Shown in pieces: positions 51,545-63,003 of a stretch of DNA of 64,000 bases. The number at the start of each line of letters is the position of its first letter. Positions within the stretch are counted from its first letter, which is position 1. The translations under genes and the position numbers were made by a program. The stretch spans positions 224,001-288,000 of the forward strand of contig JAUJYZ010000424.1 in assembly GCA_033675265.1 (NCBI GenBank). The letters are read 5' to 3'. Under the pieces are notes generated by a model. That model made no database searches, was not told where the DNA came from, and saw nothing but the letters and a program-made list of their open reading frames with translations. This stretch comes from Actinostola sp. cb2023. Its lineage: Eukaryota; Cnidaria; Anthozoa; Actiniaria; Actinostolidae.

Positions 51545-52059
51545 TATCGTAAATCTTCTATTAAGCGCCCGGGGCGCTTATTAAATTTCGGAGGTCTTAA
51601 GGGGGCGCTTATTAGAAGAGGGGCGCGCTTAATATAGAGAGGGGCGCTTATTTAATTTCCTAAACCAAACACTCAGATTCTCTTACCGTATTTCGTAAAC
51701 TTTATTATCAACTTTATAGTACGGAGAAACGAAGCCAATATGAAATGTAACACAATGGTATGTCAGATAATCGCTGAAATTAAGGTATGACTCAAACAAA
51801 AGTTAATGTAACGTACGTACATCGTAAAGACAAGAAAGCAGTATTTCAGAAACGATATCTCAGATCTCAATGTCAACTTCCTCGCTTAGTAGAGGGGGCG
51901 CTTATTAGAGGGGGATGCTTATTAGAGGGGGGTGCTTATTAGAGGGGGGTGCTTATTAGAGGGGGCGCTTATTAGAGGGGGGTGCTTATTAGAGAGGGGC
52001 GCTTAGTACAAAACGGCTCCAAAGGGGGGCGCTTAATAGAGGGGAGGCGATTTACGGTA
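51545..52059. mobile_element. TIR element with subterminal GCGCTTATTAGAGGGGG repeats
   Basis: TCGTAAATCTTCTATTAAGC and GCCC at the left are mirrored by GCGCTTAATAGAGG and GGCGATTTACGGTA at the right. GGGCGCTTATTAGAGGG-like words of about 18 bp are tandem near the right end (51893-52035) and scattered at the left. No transposase frame. Confidence 0.75.
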
Positions 52060-53250
52060 TCGGACAGAAGTGGGAAGAAATCATCAGATTTATTCAGGGA
52101 GCGCGCGCAGAAACAGCTAGGAACCGAAAAGCGCGGGAACTGAATATGTAGACACGGCCAATGGCGGTTTAGTTCTCGTCGCTTGAGTTTGAGAGGGATT
52201 ATCGTCATTCAGGAAGCACCATGATCCTAGCCACCCAAGCAGAAAGGCTGGGTACACATGCTGGGTCATCCATATAAAGCGATCTAATCTGTACGCTCAT
52301 TCATGTAGATGCTATTAAAGCGCGCCAGTTGTGTAATTCTCTCGATCAGTCAGATTTACGTATAGGCTGCAATGCAAGCAGTCGTTTACCCGCTTTGTAT
52401 CAGATGAACGAAACTATTATAAAACACAGCTAAGGTCGATCTCTCGTTCGACTAAGGTTAACGGAAACTGAAACCGATGGACAGCTTGAGTTCTACTTCG
52501 TTCAACCATAGACTGACTTTAGTTAACGTTGTTTGCAGAGATCTACAATGCAATTCCTATTTAATACACACAATCCTGCCTCATAATCCATAATCCTGTG
52601 TCCGGAATTCAAAAATAAAATATATACAGCCCGATAATCCCCTTCACTGAGCATGATGACCGTCCAACCCTCCAAATCCGCTTTGGACTTATATTTGCGG
52701 CTTACAAAACAAAAAACGCGTTTTTGCCAATCTTTAAACTAGGCCTTAACATACTCGAGCGTGCTTAGGTTCCGTGATTCTTGCTATATTGACTCGGCCA
52801 TAGCTCTCGTCGCTTGAGTTTGAGAGGGATTATCGTCAGCTTCTTATAGCGAGAGTCAATACGGCAATGCATGTAAACAGATGTAAGCGACTGTAAAATA
52901 TACATATTTTTTTCAGTTGAATAAAAGGCTCTTGTCAAAAAAAAACCGCGACATTCATTATACCCTGTGGCATGGGTCCTGACAGCGTAGATTACTCTCT
53001 CTCTCCGACGATTCAATTGTTACCGACTTGGACGGGGTTTTCAGTTGTTGGACGCGAGAACGAGCAGATCATGAGGGATCATGACATGACAAGATTTAGG
53101 GAAACTTTCATCAAAACAAAAATCATAGTACAAGATGTTTTCTATTAGTCCAACGGCAATTAAGCAGAAATAATGCTCAAAAAGTAAACTCTGTAGCCGT
53201 ACGTGTAACTCACGGGGAATAGTTCTCCCGCTGGGGCCATATGCGACCGT
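52060..53250. other. Intergenic stretch with one direct repeat pair
   Basis: CTCGTCGCTTGAGTTTGAGA then GGGATTATCGTCA occurs at about 52174-52207 and 52806-52838, each preceded by a CGGCCA word. A poly(C) run follows at 53267-53294. No coding sequence supported. Confidence 0.5.
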
Positions 53251-53266
53251 GTACCCTCTATACCCT

Positions 53267-53297
<31 letters not shown>

Positions 53298-53770
53298 TCC
53301 CCTCCTCCTACTCTCCATCTCAGACAAGTGGAGTCGAAACCGAAGCCGGGTCATCAAGGACTGAACCAGGAAATTTTCGCTATAAGTGGAGTATGTGAAG
53401 ATGTCAATAGAATCCAGTGTATTTCCTATGGGAGTGGTAGCGGATGCATCGTCGAATCAGCACTGACAGAAGACCGTTTGGTCAGTTCAAAAGTATCAGG
53501 TGGTGAAACGGTCGTTACATGACCTCACTTCATGTTATTATATCATGACAAAGCGATGAAAAACTGAGATCTTACGCGGCATAAATTCACCCAAATTGGT
53601 TGCTTAGAATGATAAGCGATCGAATTAAGATCGAAGCGATCCCACGTGTCTCCCTTAGTAGGAAGAGAGGGAGAGGGGGAGGGCAGGCCCTTAGAGCGGA
53701 AGGGGGAGGGTAGGATAGGGCCGGGGACTGGGATAGAGAGAGGGACCATAACATATGGGGTGGTTGTAAA

Positions 53771-53894
53771 TGACGTCATACACGGCATGGTGATGCACAT
53801 GTTTGTCTAGATCGGACACATCCTGTCAAAACAGTTCCACTGACTCGCCTGAGTCCAAGGGGCGGTTGCCAGGATGCTTTCGTGGCTATAAAAA
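53771..53894 (+). promoter_or_regulatory. Promoter-like cluster: CRE, GC box, TATA
   Basis: The palindromic CRE TGACGTCA at 53771-53778, GGGGCGG at 53859-53865 and GGCTATAAAAAAAGC around 53887 occur in order within 125 bases. The spacing from GC box to TATA is plausible for a plus-strand promoter, but no recognisable gene follows; the 100-bp array begins about 170 bases downstream. Confidence 0.35.
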
Positions 53895-54060
53895 AAGCTT
53901 CCGATTATCATCAAGTATAAGATGGGGATAAAATATAACAGGTACATTGAGTCAATAATAATAAAGACTGATACAAGCTATGTCCCAAGTAATGATTTGA
54001 TAGCACTAGTAGCCCGAGTAAATGAAGTTGCCAGAGCAATGAGTGAAAATCAGACAATAC

Positions 54061-54935
54061 CATCACAGGTAGCCCTAGTAAAAAGTAGTCCAATTAACGA
54101 TCCGATAACGCAAGTAGCCCGAGTAAAGAGTTGATATTAAAAAGTAGCCCGAGTAACGATCCGTAATGAAGTTGCCATAGTAACGAGTTAATAACAGTAC
54201 AAGACTATCACAGGTAGCCCGAGTAATCAGTTGATATTAAAAAGTAGCCCGAGTAACGATCCGTAATGAAGTTGCCATAGTAACGAGTTAATAACAGTAC
54301 AAGACTATCACAGGTAGCCCGAGTAATCAGTTGATATTAAAAAGTAGCCCGAGTAGCGATCCGTAACGAAGTTGCCAGAGTAACGAGTTAATAACAGTAC
54401 AAGACTATCACAGGTAGCCCGAGTAATCAGTTGATATTAAAAAGTAGCCCGAGTAGCGATCCGTAGCGAAGTTGCCAGAGTAATGAGTTAATAACAGTAC
54501 AAGACTATCACAGGTAGCCCGAGTAAAGAGTTGATATTAAAAAGTAGCCCGAGTAACGATCCGTAACGAAGTTGCCATAGTAACGAGTTAATAACAGTAC
54601 AAGACTATCACAGGTAGCCCGAGTAATCAGTTGATATTAAAAAGTAGCCCGAGTAACGATCCGTAGCGAAGTTGCCAGAGTAATGAGTTAATAACAGTAC
54701 AAGACTATCACAGGTAGCCCGAGTAAAGAGTTGATATTAAAAAGTAGCCCGAGTAATGAGTTGATATTAAAAAGTAGCCCGAGTAACGATCCATAACGAA
54801 GTTGCCAGAGTAACGAGTTAATAACAGTACAAGACTATCACAGGTAGCCCGAGTAAAGAGTTGATATTAAAAAGTAGCCCGAGTAACGATCCGATAACGC
54901 AAGTAGCCCGAGTAACGAAGTTGCCAGAGTAATGA
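54061..54935. repeat. 100-bp minisatellite with nested GTAGCCCGAGTAA words
   Basis: AAAAGTAGCCCGAGTA recurs at 54141, 54241, 54341, 54441, 54541 and 54641, a 100-bp period, becoming irregular at both edges. Within each unit GTAGCCCGAGTAA occurs twice and AGTAACGAGTTAATAACAGT once, so the unit itself looks built from a smaller word. Confidence 0.93.
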
Positions 54936-55090
54936 GTGAGAAATACGTATGCGTGTTGTGAGCGACGAAACATATCCAAAACATCTGCCATCCATAATAG
55001 GTTTGCTCTTTGAAAAAGCCGCCGCCACTTGACGACCCAGCAAGGGCTTTTCTGAAACACCTCTTATCTAGAAGACAAAAACAGTCGCGG

Positions 55091-55207
55091 CCCAATCAAG
55101 GCCTTACCAAGTGATTGTACAGGGATTGGCAGTACGTATATAGACTCTACCCAAACACTCGAGGCCCAATCAAGGCCTTACCAAGTGATTGTACAGGGAT
55201 TGGCAGT
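55091..55207. repeat. 72-bp tandem duplication
   Basis: GGCCCAATCAAGGCCTTACC then AAGTGATTGTACAGGGATTG occurs at about 55091 and 55163. Confidence 0.8.
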
Positions 55208-56894
55208 TACGCTTTCGAACCCAGGTCTCGCGCTTCTCGCTCGGTTCGGGAGAGAACGCCCTGAGACTAGGCTGACTTGTGCGTACACGTGACTCGCATG
55301 AAAACCATGAAAGAAAACTAAACACGCAACAGATCAGTTTCCTCGCAGACACAAATAATTCTCGTTTTCTGTTAGTGACGACTGTGACGTCAAAAGATGC
55401 ATAAACACGTGTGAAGGATCGAATACTTGATCTCGCTCCCCACATACCACAACAAACATATTACAATTGCATTTAAGGGTGGACTAACATATTTCGTTAC
55501 TATGCAACCGCGTTGCTATGGGGTTTTACATGTCTTCAATTCTTTAGCTTTGTTGAGGATTTTTTTCTGAAATGTTGATATTTTATAGCCTTGCTAAACA
55601 TCCTACTTCTCTCTAGGGGTTTTAAGTTTCGTTTTAGCAGAAATGAGCAAGCATACAATTTATGAATTGAAAGTCATAGAATTCGCGCATCTCCTGCTTG
55701 GGTACAACAGGAAAATCAAAACGTCTTTGCTGCATAATAATTTTTATGCCAAATGACAGAATAGAGAACTGTCTAAACATTTTCGTAGGATTCTTTTCCG
55801 AAATCCATCAATTCAATGCTGAAAAAGAACGGTAAATTTAACAAGACTTCACTGCGCATGCGCAGATTCTCGTTTTCAAAAACCTTCAAAATTCTCGAGC
55901 ACGTTCACTGAGGGTTATTTTTTTCTAACCTAGAATATCAACAACGACCTAGTCAACATTGCTGAGCATGCTTTTTAAAAACTGAAGACAATATGACAAG
56001 TTATGGAATTTAATCCTTAAAAACAACTCGAAAAACGTCCATTTAAAAAAAAAAATCATTTAAATACTAAATCCATGCTCAATTGTCTGCTCCTTGTGTT
56101 GTAGAACAAGTGTATAATCATAGATTTACAGTATCTTATAAATCCTTGGAAAAAAATAGCGTCTTCCTATAAGTTCCTTCTCTTCTAATTGAATTTTACG
56201 ATTTTTTTTAGGTTTCAAATTTTCCTTAGCAACAGTCGAAATAATGGGCTCTCTAGTAATGGGCTCCTGTCCATCCTTAATATCTTTGTTAATTGATAAC
56301 AATAATTCTGAGCATTTTCGCTCACTCGAATATTTTGGTGATTGATTCCGTTTCGTTCCCAGGCCTCCTGCACTCGTATCCAAAACGAAAGGAAGAACAG
56401 AGCTTGAATATTTCGATCCAATCTGTGTCAACAACAACACCAGTTCTCTCACGGTCTCGTGGCATCCTCCCAAACTACTCGTCGGGATTCCTGTGGTAAA
56501 GACGAGACCGAGGAGACTGGAGCCTAATACTATTTCCTCTAACACAGTGATCCCGACTCGATCTCAGAGTAGACTCGCTCCTCGATCCCGTTGGGATGTC
56601 GCTTGCGGTCTCAGAAATGCCGAGACGTTCTTCTCACTGTTATTTTGGGATCATTTAGAATGTCAGGCGTATTTTGTCTCTTCCGTTCAGTCGATTCGCC
56701 CATCCTGCTGGTGAGGAGTTAATTGGGCTTTCTGTTACGGAAATAGAGGACTCGGGGGATTTTTTTGAACGGGAAACGCTGAAGGATTAAGTCGTCCGCC
56801 GACGCTAATCGACTTAGGCCTAGTTCAGACGTCGATGTAATCATGAGCCGTTCTCATTTCAAACAATACATAATGTGGCGACTTATTTGAGTAA
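55208..56894. other. Intergenic stretch, no supported gene
   Basis: On the minus strand near 55205-55230, CCTGGGTTCGAAAGCG resembles a polymerase III B box. The 139-codon minus-strand frame at 56126-56545 has no similarity that I recognise and no flanking exon signals. TAGGCCTAGTTCAGACGTCG near 56816 looks like a transposon end without a partner. Confidence 0.4.
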
Positions 56895-59800
56895 AGGCTA
56901 GTGATGGTGAGTAGTCTGGTGATGGTGTATGTCTAGTGATGGTGTATGATGTCTGGTGATGGTGTATGATGTCTGGTGATGGTGTATGATGTCTGGTGAT
57001 GGTGAGTGTAGTCTGGTGATGGTGTATGTCTAGTGATGGTGTATGATGTCTAGTGATGGTGTATGATGTCTGGTGAAGGTGATGGTGTATGATGTCTGGT
57101 GATGGTGTATGTCTAGTGATGGTGTATGATGTCTAGTGATGGTGTATGATGTCTGGTGATGTTGTATGATGTCTGGTGATGTTGTATGATGTCTGGTGAT
57201 GGTGTATGATATCTGGTGATGGTGTATGATGTCTAGTGATGGTGTATGATGTCTAGTGATGGTGTATGATGTCTGGTGATGGTGTATGTCTAGTGATGGT
57301 GTATGTCTGGTGATGGTGTAGGATGTCTAGTGATGGTGTATGATGTCTGGTGATGGTGTATGATGTCTAGTGATGGTGTATGATGTCTGGTGATGGTGTA
57401 TGATGTCTGGTGATGGTGAGTGTAGTCTGGTGATGGTGTATGTCTAGTGATGGTGTATGATGTCTAGTGATGGTGTATGATGTCTGGTGAAGGTGATGGT
57501 GTATGATGTCTGGTGATGGTGTATGTCTAGTGATGGTGTATGATGTCTAGTGATGGTGTATGATGTCTGGTGATGTTGTATGTCTGGTGATGTTGTATGA
57601 TGTCTGGTGATGGTGTATGATATCTGGTGATGGTGTATGATGTCTAGTGATGGTGTATGATGTCTGGTGATGGTGTATGATGTCTGGTGATGGTGTATGA
57701 TGTCTAGTGATGGTGTATGATGTCTGGTGATGGTGTATGATGTCTAGTGATGGTGTATGTCTGGTGATGGTGTAGGATGTCTGGTGATGTTGTATGATGT
57801 CTGGTGATGGTGTATGATGTCTAGTGATGGTGTATGATGTCTAGTGATGGTGTATGTCTGGTGATGGTGTATGATGTCTGGTGATGGTGTATGATGTCTG
57901 GTGATGGTGATGGTGTATGATGTCTGGTGATGGTGTATGATGTCTGGTGATGGTGTATGATGTCTAGTGATGGTGTATGATGTCTGGTGATGGTGTATGA
58001 TGTCTAGTGATGGTGTATGATGTCTGGTGATGGTGTATGATGTCTAGTGATGTTGTATGATGTCTGGTGATGGTGTTTGATGTCTGGTGATGGTGTAGGA
58101 TGTCTAGTGATGGTGTATGATGTCTGGTGATGGTGTATGATGTCTAGTGATGGTGTATGATGTCTGGTGATGGTGTATGATGTCTAGTGATGGTGTATGA
58201 TGTCTAGTGATGGTGTATGTCTAGTGATGGTGTATGTATAGTGATTGTGTATGTCTGGTGATGGTGTATGATGTCTAGTGATGGTGTATGATGTCTGGTG
58301 ATGGTGTATGATATCTAGTGATGGTGTATGATGTCTGGTGATGGTGATGGTGTATGATGTCTGGTGATGTTGTATGATGTCTGGTGATGGTGTATGTCTA
58401 GTGATGGTGTATGATGTCTGGTGATGGTGTAGGATGTCTGGTGATGGTGTATGATGTCTGGTGATGGTGTATGATGTCTAGTGATGGTGTATGATATCTA
58501 GTGATGGTGTATGATGTCTGGTGATGGTGATGGTGTAGGATGTCTGGTGATGGTGTAGGATGTCTAGTGATGGTGTATGATGTCTGGTGATGTTGTATGA
58601 TATCTGGTGATGGTGTATGATATCTAGTGATGGTGTATGATGTCTGGTGATGGTGTAGGATGTCTAGTGATGGTGTATGATGTCTAGTGATGGTGTCTGG
58701 TGATGTTGTATGATATCTGGTGATGGTGTATGATATCTAGTGATGGTGTATGATGTCTGGTGATGGTGTAGGATGTCTGGTGATGGTGTATGATATCTAG
58801 TGATGGTGTATGATGTCTGGTGATGGTGTATGATGTCTGGTGATGGTGTATGATGTCTAGTGATGGTGTATGATGTCTGGTGATGGTGTATGATGTCTGG
58901 TGATGGTGTAGGATGTCTGGTGATGGTGTATGTCTAGTGATGGTGTATGTCTGGTGATGGTGTATGATCTCTGGTGATGGTGTATGATGTCTGGTGATGG
59001 TGTATGATGTCTGGTGATGGTGTATGATGTCTAGTGATGGTGTATGATGTCTTGTGATGGTGTATGTCTAGTGATGGTGTATGTCTGGTGATGGTGTATT
59101 GATGTCTAGTGATGGTGTATGATGTCTAGTGATGGTGATGGTGTATGATGTCTGGTGATGGTGATGGTGTATGATGTCTGGTGATGGTGTATGATGTCTG
59201 GTGATGGTGTATGATGTCTGGTGATGGTGTATGATGTCTGGTGATGGTGTATGATATCTAGTGATGGTGTATGATGTCTGGTGATGGTGTATGATGTCTG
59301 GTGATGGTGTATGATGTCTAGTGATGGTGTATGATGTCTAGTGATGGTGTATGTCTAGTGATGGTGTATGTCTGGTGATGGTGTATGATGTCTGGTGATG
59401 GTGTATGATGATGTCTGGTGATGGTGTATGATGTCTGGTGATGGTGTATGATGTCTAGTGATGGTGTATGATGTCTTGTGATGGTGTATGTCTAGTGATG
59501 GTGTATGTCTGGTGATGGTGTATTGATGTCTAGTGATGGTGTATGATGTCTAGTGATGGTGATGGTGTATGATGTCTGGTGATGGTGATGGTGTATGATG
59601 TCTGGTGATGGTGTATGATGTCTGGTGATGGTGTATGATGTCTGGTGATGGTGTATGATGTCTGGTGATGGTGTATGATGTCTAGTGATGGTGTATGATG
59701 TCTAGTGATGGTGTATGTCTAGTGATGGTGTATGTCTGGTGATGGTGTATGATGTCTAGTGATGGTGTATGATGTCTGGTGATGGTGTATGTCTAGTGAT

Positions 59801-60362
59801 GGTGTATGTCTAGTGATGGTGTATGTCTGGTGATGGTGTATGATGTCTGGTGATGGTGTATGATGTCTGGTGATGGTGTATGATGTCTAGTGATGGTGTA
59901 TGATGTCTTGTGATGGTGTATGTCTAGTGATGGTGTATTGATGTCTAGTGATGGTGTATGATGTCTAGTGATGGTGATGGTGTATGATGTCTGGTGATGG
60001 TGATGGTGTATGATGTCTGGTGATGGTGTATGATGTCTGGTGATGGTGTATGATGTCTGGTGATGGTGTATGATGTCTGGTGATGGTGTATGATATCTAG
60101 TGATGGTGTATGATGTCTGGTGATGGTGTATGATATCTGGTGATGGTGTATGATGTCTAGTGATGGTGTATGATGTCTAGTGATGGTGTATGTCTAGTGA
60201 TGGTGTATGTCTGGTGATGGTGTATGATGTCTGGTGATGGTGTATGATGTCTGGTGATGGTGTATGATGTCTAGTGATGGTGTATGATGTCTGGTGATGG
60301 TGTATGATGTCTGGTGATGGTGTATGATGTCTAGTGATGGTGTATGATGTCTAGTGATGGTA
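56895..60362. repeat. 20-bp minisatellite downstream of the HECT gene
   Basis: About 3.47 kb, roughly 170 units of GATGGTGTATGATGTCTGGT, with G/A alternation in CTGGT versus CTAGT and occasional loss of ATG. Rare variants recur at a fixed distance: GGTGAGTGTAGTCTGG near 57003 and 57415; GTATTGATGTCTAGTGATGG near 59096, 59519 and 59935. It ends about 390 bases beyond the HECT stop codon, so it may be in or just past that gene's 3' UTR. Confidence 0.96.
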
Positions 60363-60753
60363 TAAATTAAACGGTGACTATATTGCCATTAAGAGACATT
60401 TTGTTTTCTTATTTCAAATCTACTATTGCATAATATAAATACATCAGGGATGATACCTGTCAATATTTGACTGGTTTTATATTTTAAGGACAAATTACTA
60501 CCCATTGTTTCTTGTTTTTCATAATCTTTAACAAAATTCGCTTCCGATCGGTTTGAAGGTCGACCAATTAGAGTCACAATCAATCGTAACTAAATGGCTG
60601 AGTTCAGCCAATCATAGACGCGAATAGTTGAAGCTGTACTCTTCGGTACAAAATTCTCGTCAATCATTCGGACTTCTTCCGTAAACTTCTCGGGAAGCAC
60701 TCGGGGCTTGTCTGTAATCTTCAGAACATGGCATTGTGTTGATATTTAGTGAA

Positions 60754-60805
60754 TCACCATGGGCTTGTGTCTGTATCTATAGCGATGCAGTTGTAAATGG
60801 CATAC
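60754..60805 (-). CDS. HECT ligase terminal exon
   Basis: A 52-bp coding end after the acceptor TTTCTATACTAG. It completes the split Arg and reads YAIYNCIAIDTDTSPW, then TGA. The RLRYAI..C..ID.D continuity with the previous exon supports the junction strongly. The protein stops a few residues after the HECT fold, shorter than the acidic tail of vertebrate HERC2. Confidence 0.88.
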
Positions 60806-63003
60806 CTAGTATAGAAACAAGGTGCAATCAAACCAGGAAATATGTTGGTCTTGAGAACGGGATTTGGGGGGGGAAGGGGGGCGTTAGGTGGGGGGGGGGG
60901 GGGCTGTTAGAACGCTGGGTTCCATCGACTACAGAGTGGGAATCGACCGGACCTCGTCACAGCAAATCAATAAAAATCTAAACATACTTTATACACGTGT
61001 CTATACTGCAGTGTAACCTCTCGTAAACGACCACGCTAATGAGGTGGCCGCTATCTGGAGGTCGCACTTGATTTATAGTGATTGACTGGGAATTTAGCAA
61101 AATAAAACGTGAATGTGGTCGCTTAATGGAGGTGGTCGACAACGAGAGGTGTACCTTAATCGTGCTGTGGCAATCGCTGAAGAAGGGTAATTCGGCCAAA
61201 ACAGTGAACTGGCGCAGGTAGAGGCGTTAGGGAGCTCATTGCTGCCCCCAGCCTTGACGACGGTGAAGGGTGCAGGGGGGCGACGCCTTCCTGTGACGAA
61301 ACGAAGGAACCGACTTCGTTCATCGTTGGTAAACTTGGATAACGCTAACCAAAAATGCTTGATGCACTCGGTGGACTCGGAGAGATCATCGCCATATTTG
61401 CCTGATAAACAATGACAGGAATTGATTGTTAGCTTGACATGTACATAAGGTTGTTGCTGTTATTATGATTAGTAGTAGTATTAGTAGTATTAGTAGTATT
61501 AGTAGTATTAGTAGTATTAGTAGTAGTGGCGGCGGTGGTGGTAGTAGCAGTAATCAGTAGCAGTACGTGCAAGATAATTAGCAAGATAATTAGCACGATT
61601 TCAAAGCTTTATAACTCGGAAATGCAAAGCTCAAATCACAAAATACTGAAACATCCCACTATTCACTTCATATGTAATCGATTTTTCAACTTTAATACTT
61701 ACATGCACTCTTTAGTACAGAGAGAGACACGTCGGGGTTGCCGCAAACACCTCGCTCTAACTCAGCCCACGTTAGAAGTCTCAGAACTGATTCAGGGACA
61801 ACAGATATCAAGCCTTTCCTGATAGCAAGCACCTAGTGGAAACCATCATCATTATCATCATCATTCTTATCATCATTATTATCAGTGTCATCAATATCAA
61901 CATCATCATTATTATCATTGTCATCAATATCATCATCATCATCAATATCATCATCATTATTATCATCATCATCAATATTATCATCATCATCAATATCATC
62001 ATCATGATCATCAATATCATCACCATCATTATCATCATCATCAATATCATCACCATCATCATTATCATCATTATCATCATTATTATCAATATCATCATCA
62101 TCAATATTATCATCATCATCATCAATATCATCATCATTATCATCAATATCATCATCATTATCATTATCATCATCATTATTATCATTGTCATCAATATCAT
62201 CATCATCAATATTATCATCATCATCATCATTATCATCACCATCATCAATATCATCATCATCAACAACAACTTGTGGCCCTTTATAGAAAATACATTGAGG
62301 GTGATCACGACGTGTGTGTCTGTGTGTCTTTTCGTATGTGTGTCCTCAGTAGTTCTCTCGCATCCCAGTGAGAGCTGTACAGCAGAGTAGAGAGAGAAAC
62401 CCAGCCATGTTATTGGGTCATCCGAGCGACGTGACTAACCATTTGCTGATGAAACTGACAAGCTCCCCTCAAACCCGTTCACGATCCCGCGCAAAATAGG
62501 CCGATACACTGACGAATTGAAAGGCGCTTTGGGTTCGACATTACTGGTACTACTTTGGAAATAGAGTCTTTTTCGTATGAGTGTAGGAAGTACGAGTGTA
62601 TCGTAGTAGTACGGTTTCGATAGCGTGCTGTGCGATGACGGTAGCGTGCCGAGACCGTGCCGTGTCTAAGCAATGATGTTGCGCGCTGTGATTGGTTGAA
62701 TAGAATGTCTTCGATTCCGTACCGTGACTGCGTAACTCCGTACCGTAGGTTTCCCACTCGTACAACTCTACAGCGCTATACATTTTCCACAAGATCAATC
62801 GATTCTTACTTGTTTAACAGACTCTGTCATTCTTGCTTCTCTCAGCAGAGTTGCAAATCGTTGCCTGTCGCCACTCTTGACGACCACGTTCTCTCCATCT
62901 GGTACGAGATCGACTCTCGACCCGTCACTCAGCACAGTACTGAACGTACAGTCCACGCCATAGGCAGCATCGTACAGCTCTTCATCAGATACCTCTAGCG
63001 CGT
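60754..63003 (-). CDS. HECT-type E3 ubiquitin ligase, C-terminal part (5' exons off the window)
   Basis: HECT ligases accept ubiquitin on a C-lobe cysteine and pass it to substrates. Four coding exons on the minus strand: 63003-62810, 61832-61703, 61401-61155, 60805-60754. Splice phases join into 206 residues covering the late N-lobe and the C-lobe. Recognisable pieces are TFSTVLSDGSRVDLVPDGEN, AIRKGLISVVPESVLRLLTW, AELERGVCGNPDVSLSVLK, HFWLALSKFTNDERSRFLRF, and LPNAST-Cys with the catalytic Cys codon at 61216-61214. The tail ARLRYAIYNCIAIDTD resembles HERC1/HERC2 and HECTD3 C-termini, so it belongs to that group; I cannot choose the ortholog. Oddities: the residue after the catalytic Cys is Ala where Phe is usual, and the following strand reads FWPNYPSS rather than the common L.LP.Y.S form. 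The N-terminal region is beyond position 64000. Confidence 0.9.
60806..61154 (-). other. HECT last intron
   Basis: A 349-bp intron containing a G run (60868-60902) and a MITE that reaches the donor. Confidence 0.8.
61009..61155. mobile_element. MITE abutting the HECT 5' splice site
   Basis: CAGTGTAACCTCTCGT and ACGACCACGCTAATGAGGTG at the left are mirrored by CGCTTAATGGAGGTGGTCGA and ACGAGAGGTGTACCTT at the right. CAGTG..ACCTCTC-type ends resemble pogo/Tigger-like elements. The right terminus overlaps the exon/intron junction at 61155/61154. Confidence 0.8.
61155..61401 (-). CDS. HECT ligase exon (C-lobe with catalytic cysteine)
   Basis: A 247-bp exon, acceptor TTGTTTATCAG. It reads KYGDDLSESTECIKHFWLAL, SKFTNDERSRFLRFVTGRRR, then PPAPFTVVKAGGSNELPNAS, TCASSLFWPNYPSSAIATAR, L and two bases of Arg. 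The donor is AAG followed by GTACACC, and those bases coincide with the end of a MITE terminal inverted repeat. Confidence 0.92.
61466..61545. repeat. TAGTAGTAT microsatellite
   Basis: AGTAGTATTAGTAGTATTAG runs, then GGCGGTGGTGGTAG. Lies in the HECT intron 61402-61702. Confidence 0.85.
61703..61832 (-). CDS. HECT ligase exon (N-lobe helix and CG motif)
   Basis: A 130-bp exon, acceptor GGTTTCCACTAG, donor GTAAGTATT. It reads VLAIRKGLISVVPESVLRLL, TWAELERGVCGNPDVSLSVL and KSA. Its acceptor sits about a dozen bases from the start of the ATC trinucleotide array. Confidence 0.92.
61845..62268. repeat. (ATC)n trinucleotide array in HECT intron
   Basis: CATCATCATTATCATCATCA-type array with TCAATATCATCATC interruptions. 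It starts about 13 bases from the 61832 acceptor. The long Met- or Ile-rich frames on both strands come from the repeat alone. Confidence 0.95.
62575..62763. mobile_element. CCAAT-rich MITE family F, copy 3, in HECT intron
   Basis: Left GTATGAGTGTAGGAAGTACG and right CCGTACCGTAGGTTTCCCAC, then TCGTAC. The interior holds GCGCTGTGATTGGTTGAATA, the complement of the CCAAT box found in copy 1. Confidence 0.75.
62810..63003 (-). CDS. HECT ligase exon (N-lobe part)
   Basis: A 194-bp exon, acceptor GCCTTTGTACAG, donor GTAAGAATC, phase 1 in and 0 out. It reads ALEVSDEELYDAAYGVDCTF and then STVLSDGSRVDLVPDGEN, ending RMTESVKQ. This is the usual HECT stretch just before the I..G...V.P helix. Confidence 0.88.

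Noticed and set aside
53241..53522. Proline-rich 93-codon plus frame
   Set aside because: Generated by a poly(C) run with no flanking coding evidence.
56126..56545. 139-codon minus frame
   Set aside because: No recognisable similarity, no splice or promoter support, and overlapping frames on the other strand are equally open.
61808..62390. Long Met-rich and Ile-rich open frames on both strands
   Set aside because: They are produced by the ATC trinucleotide array inside a HECT intron.
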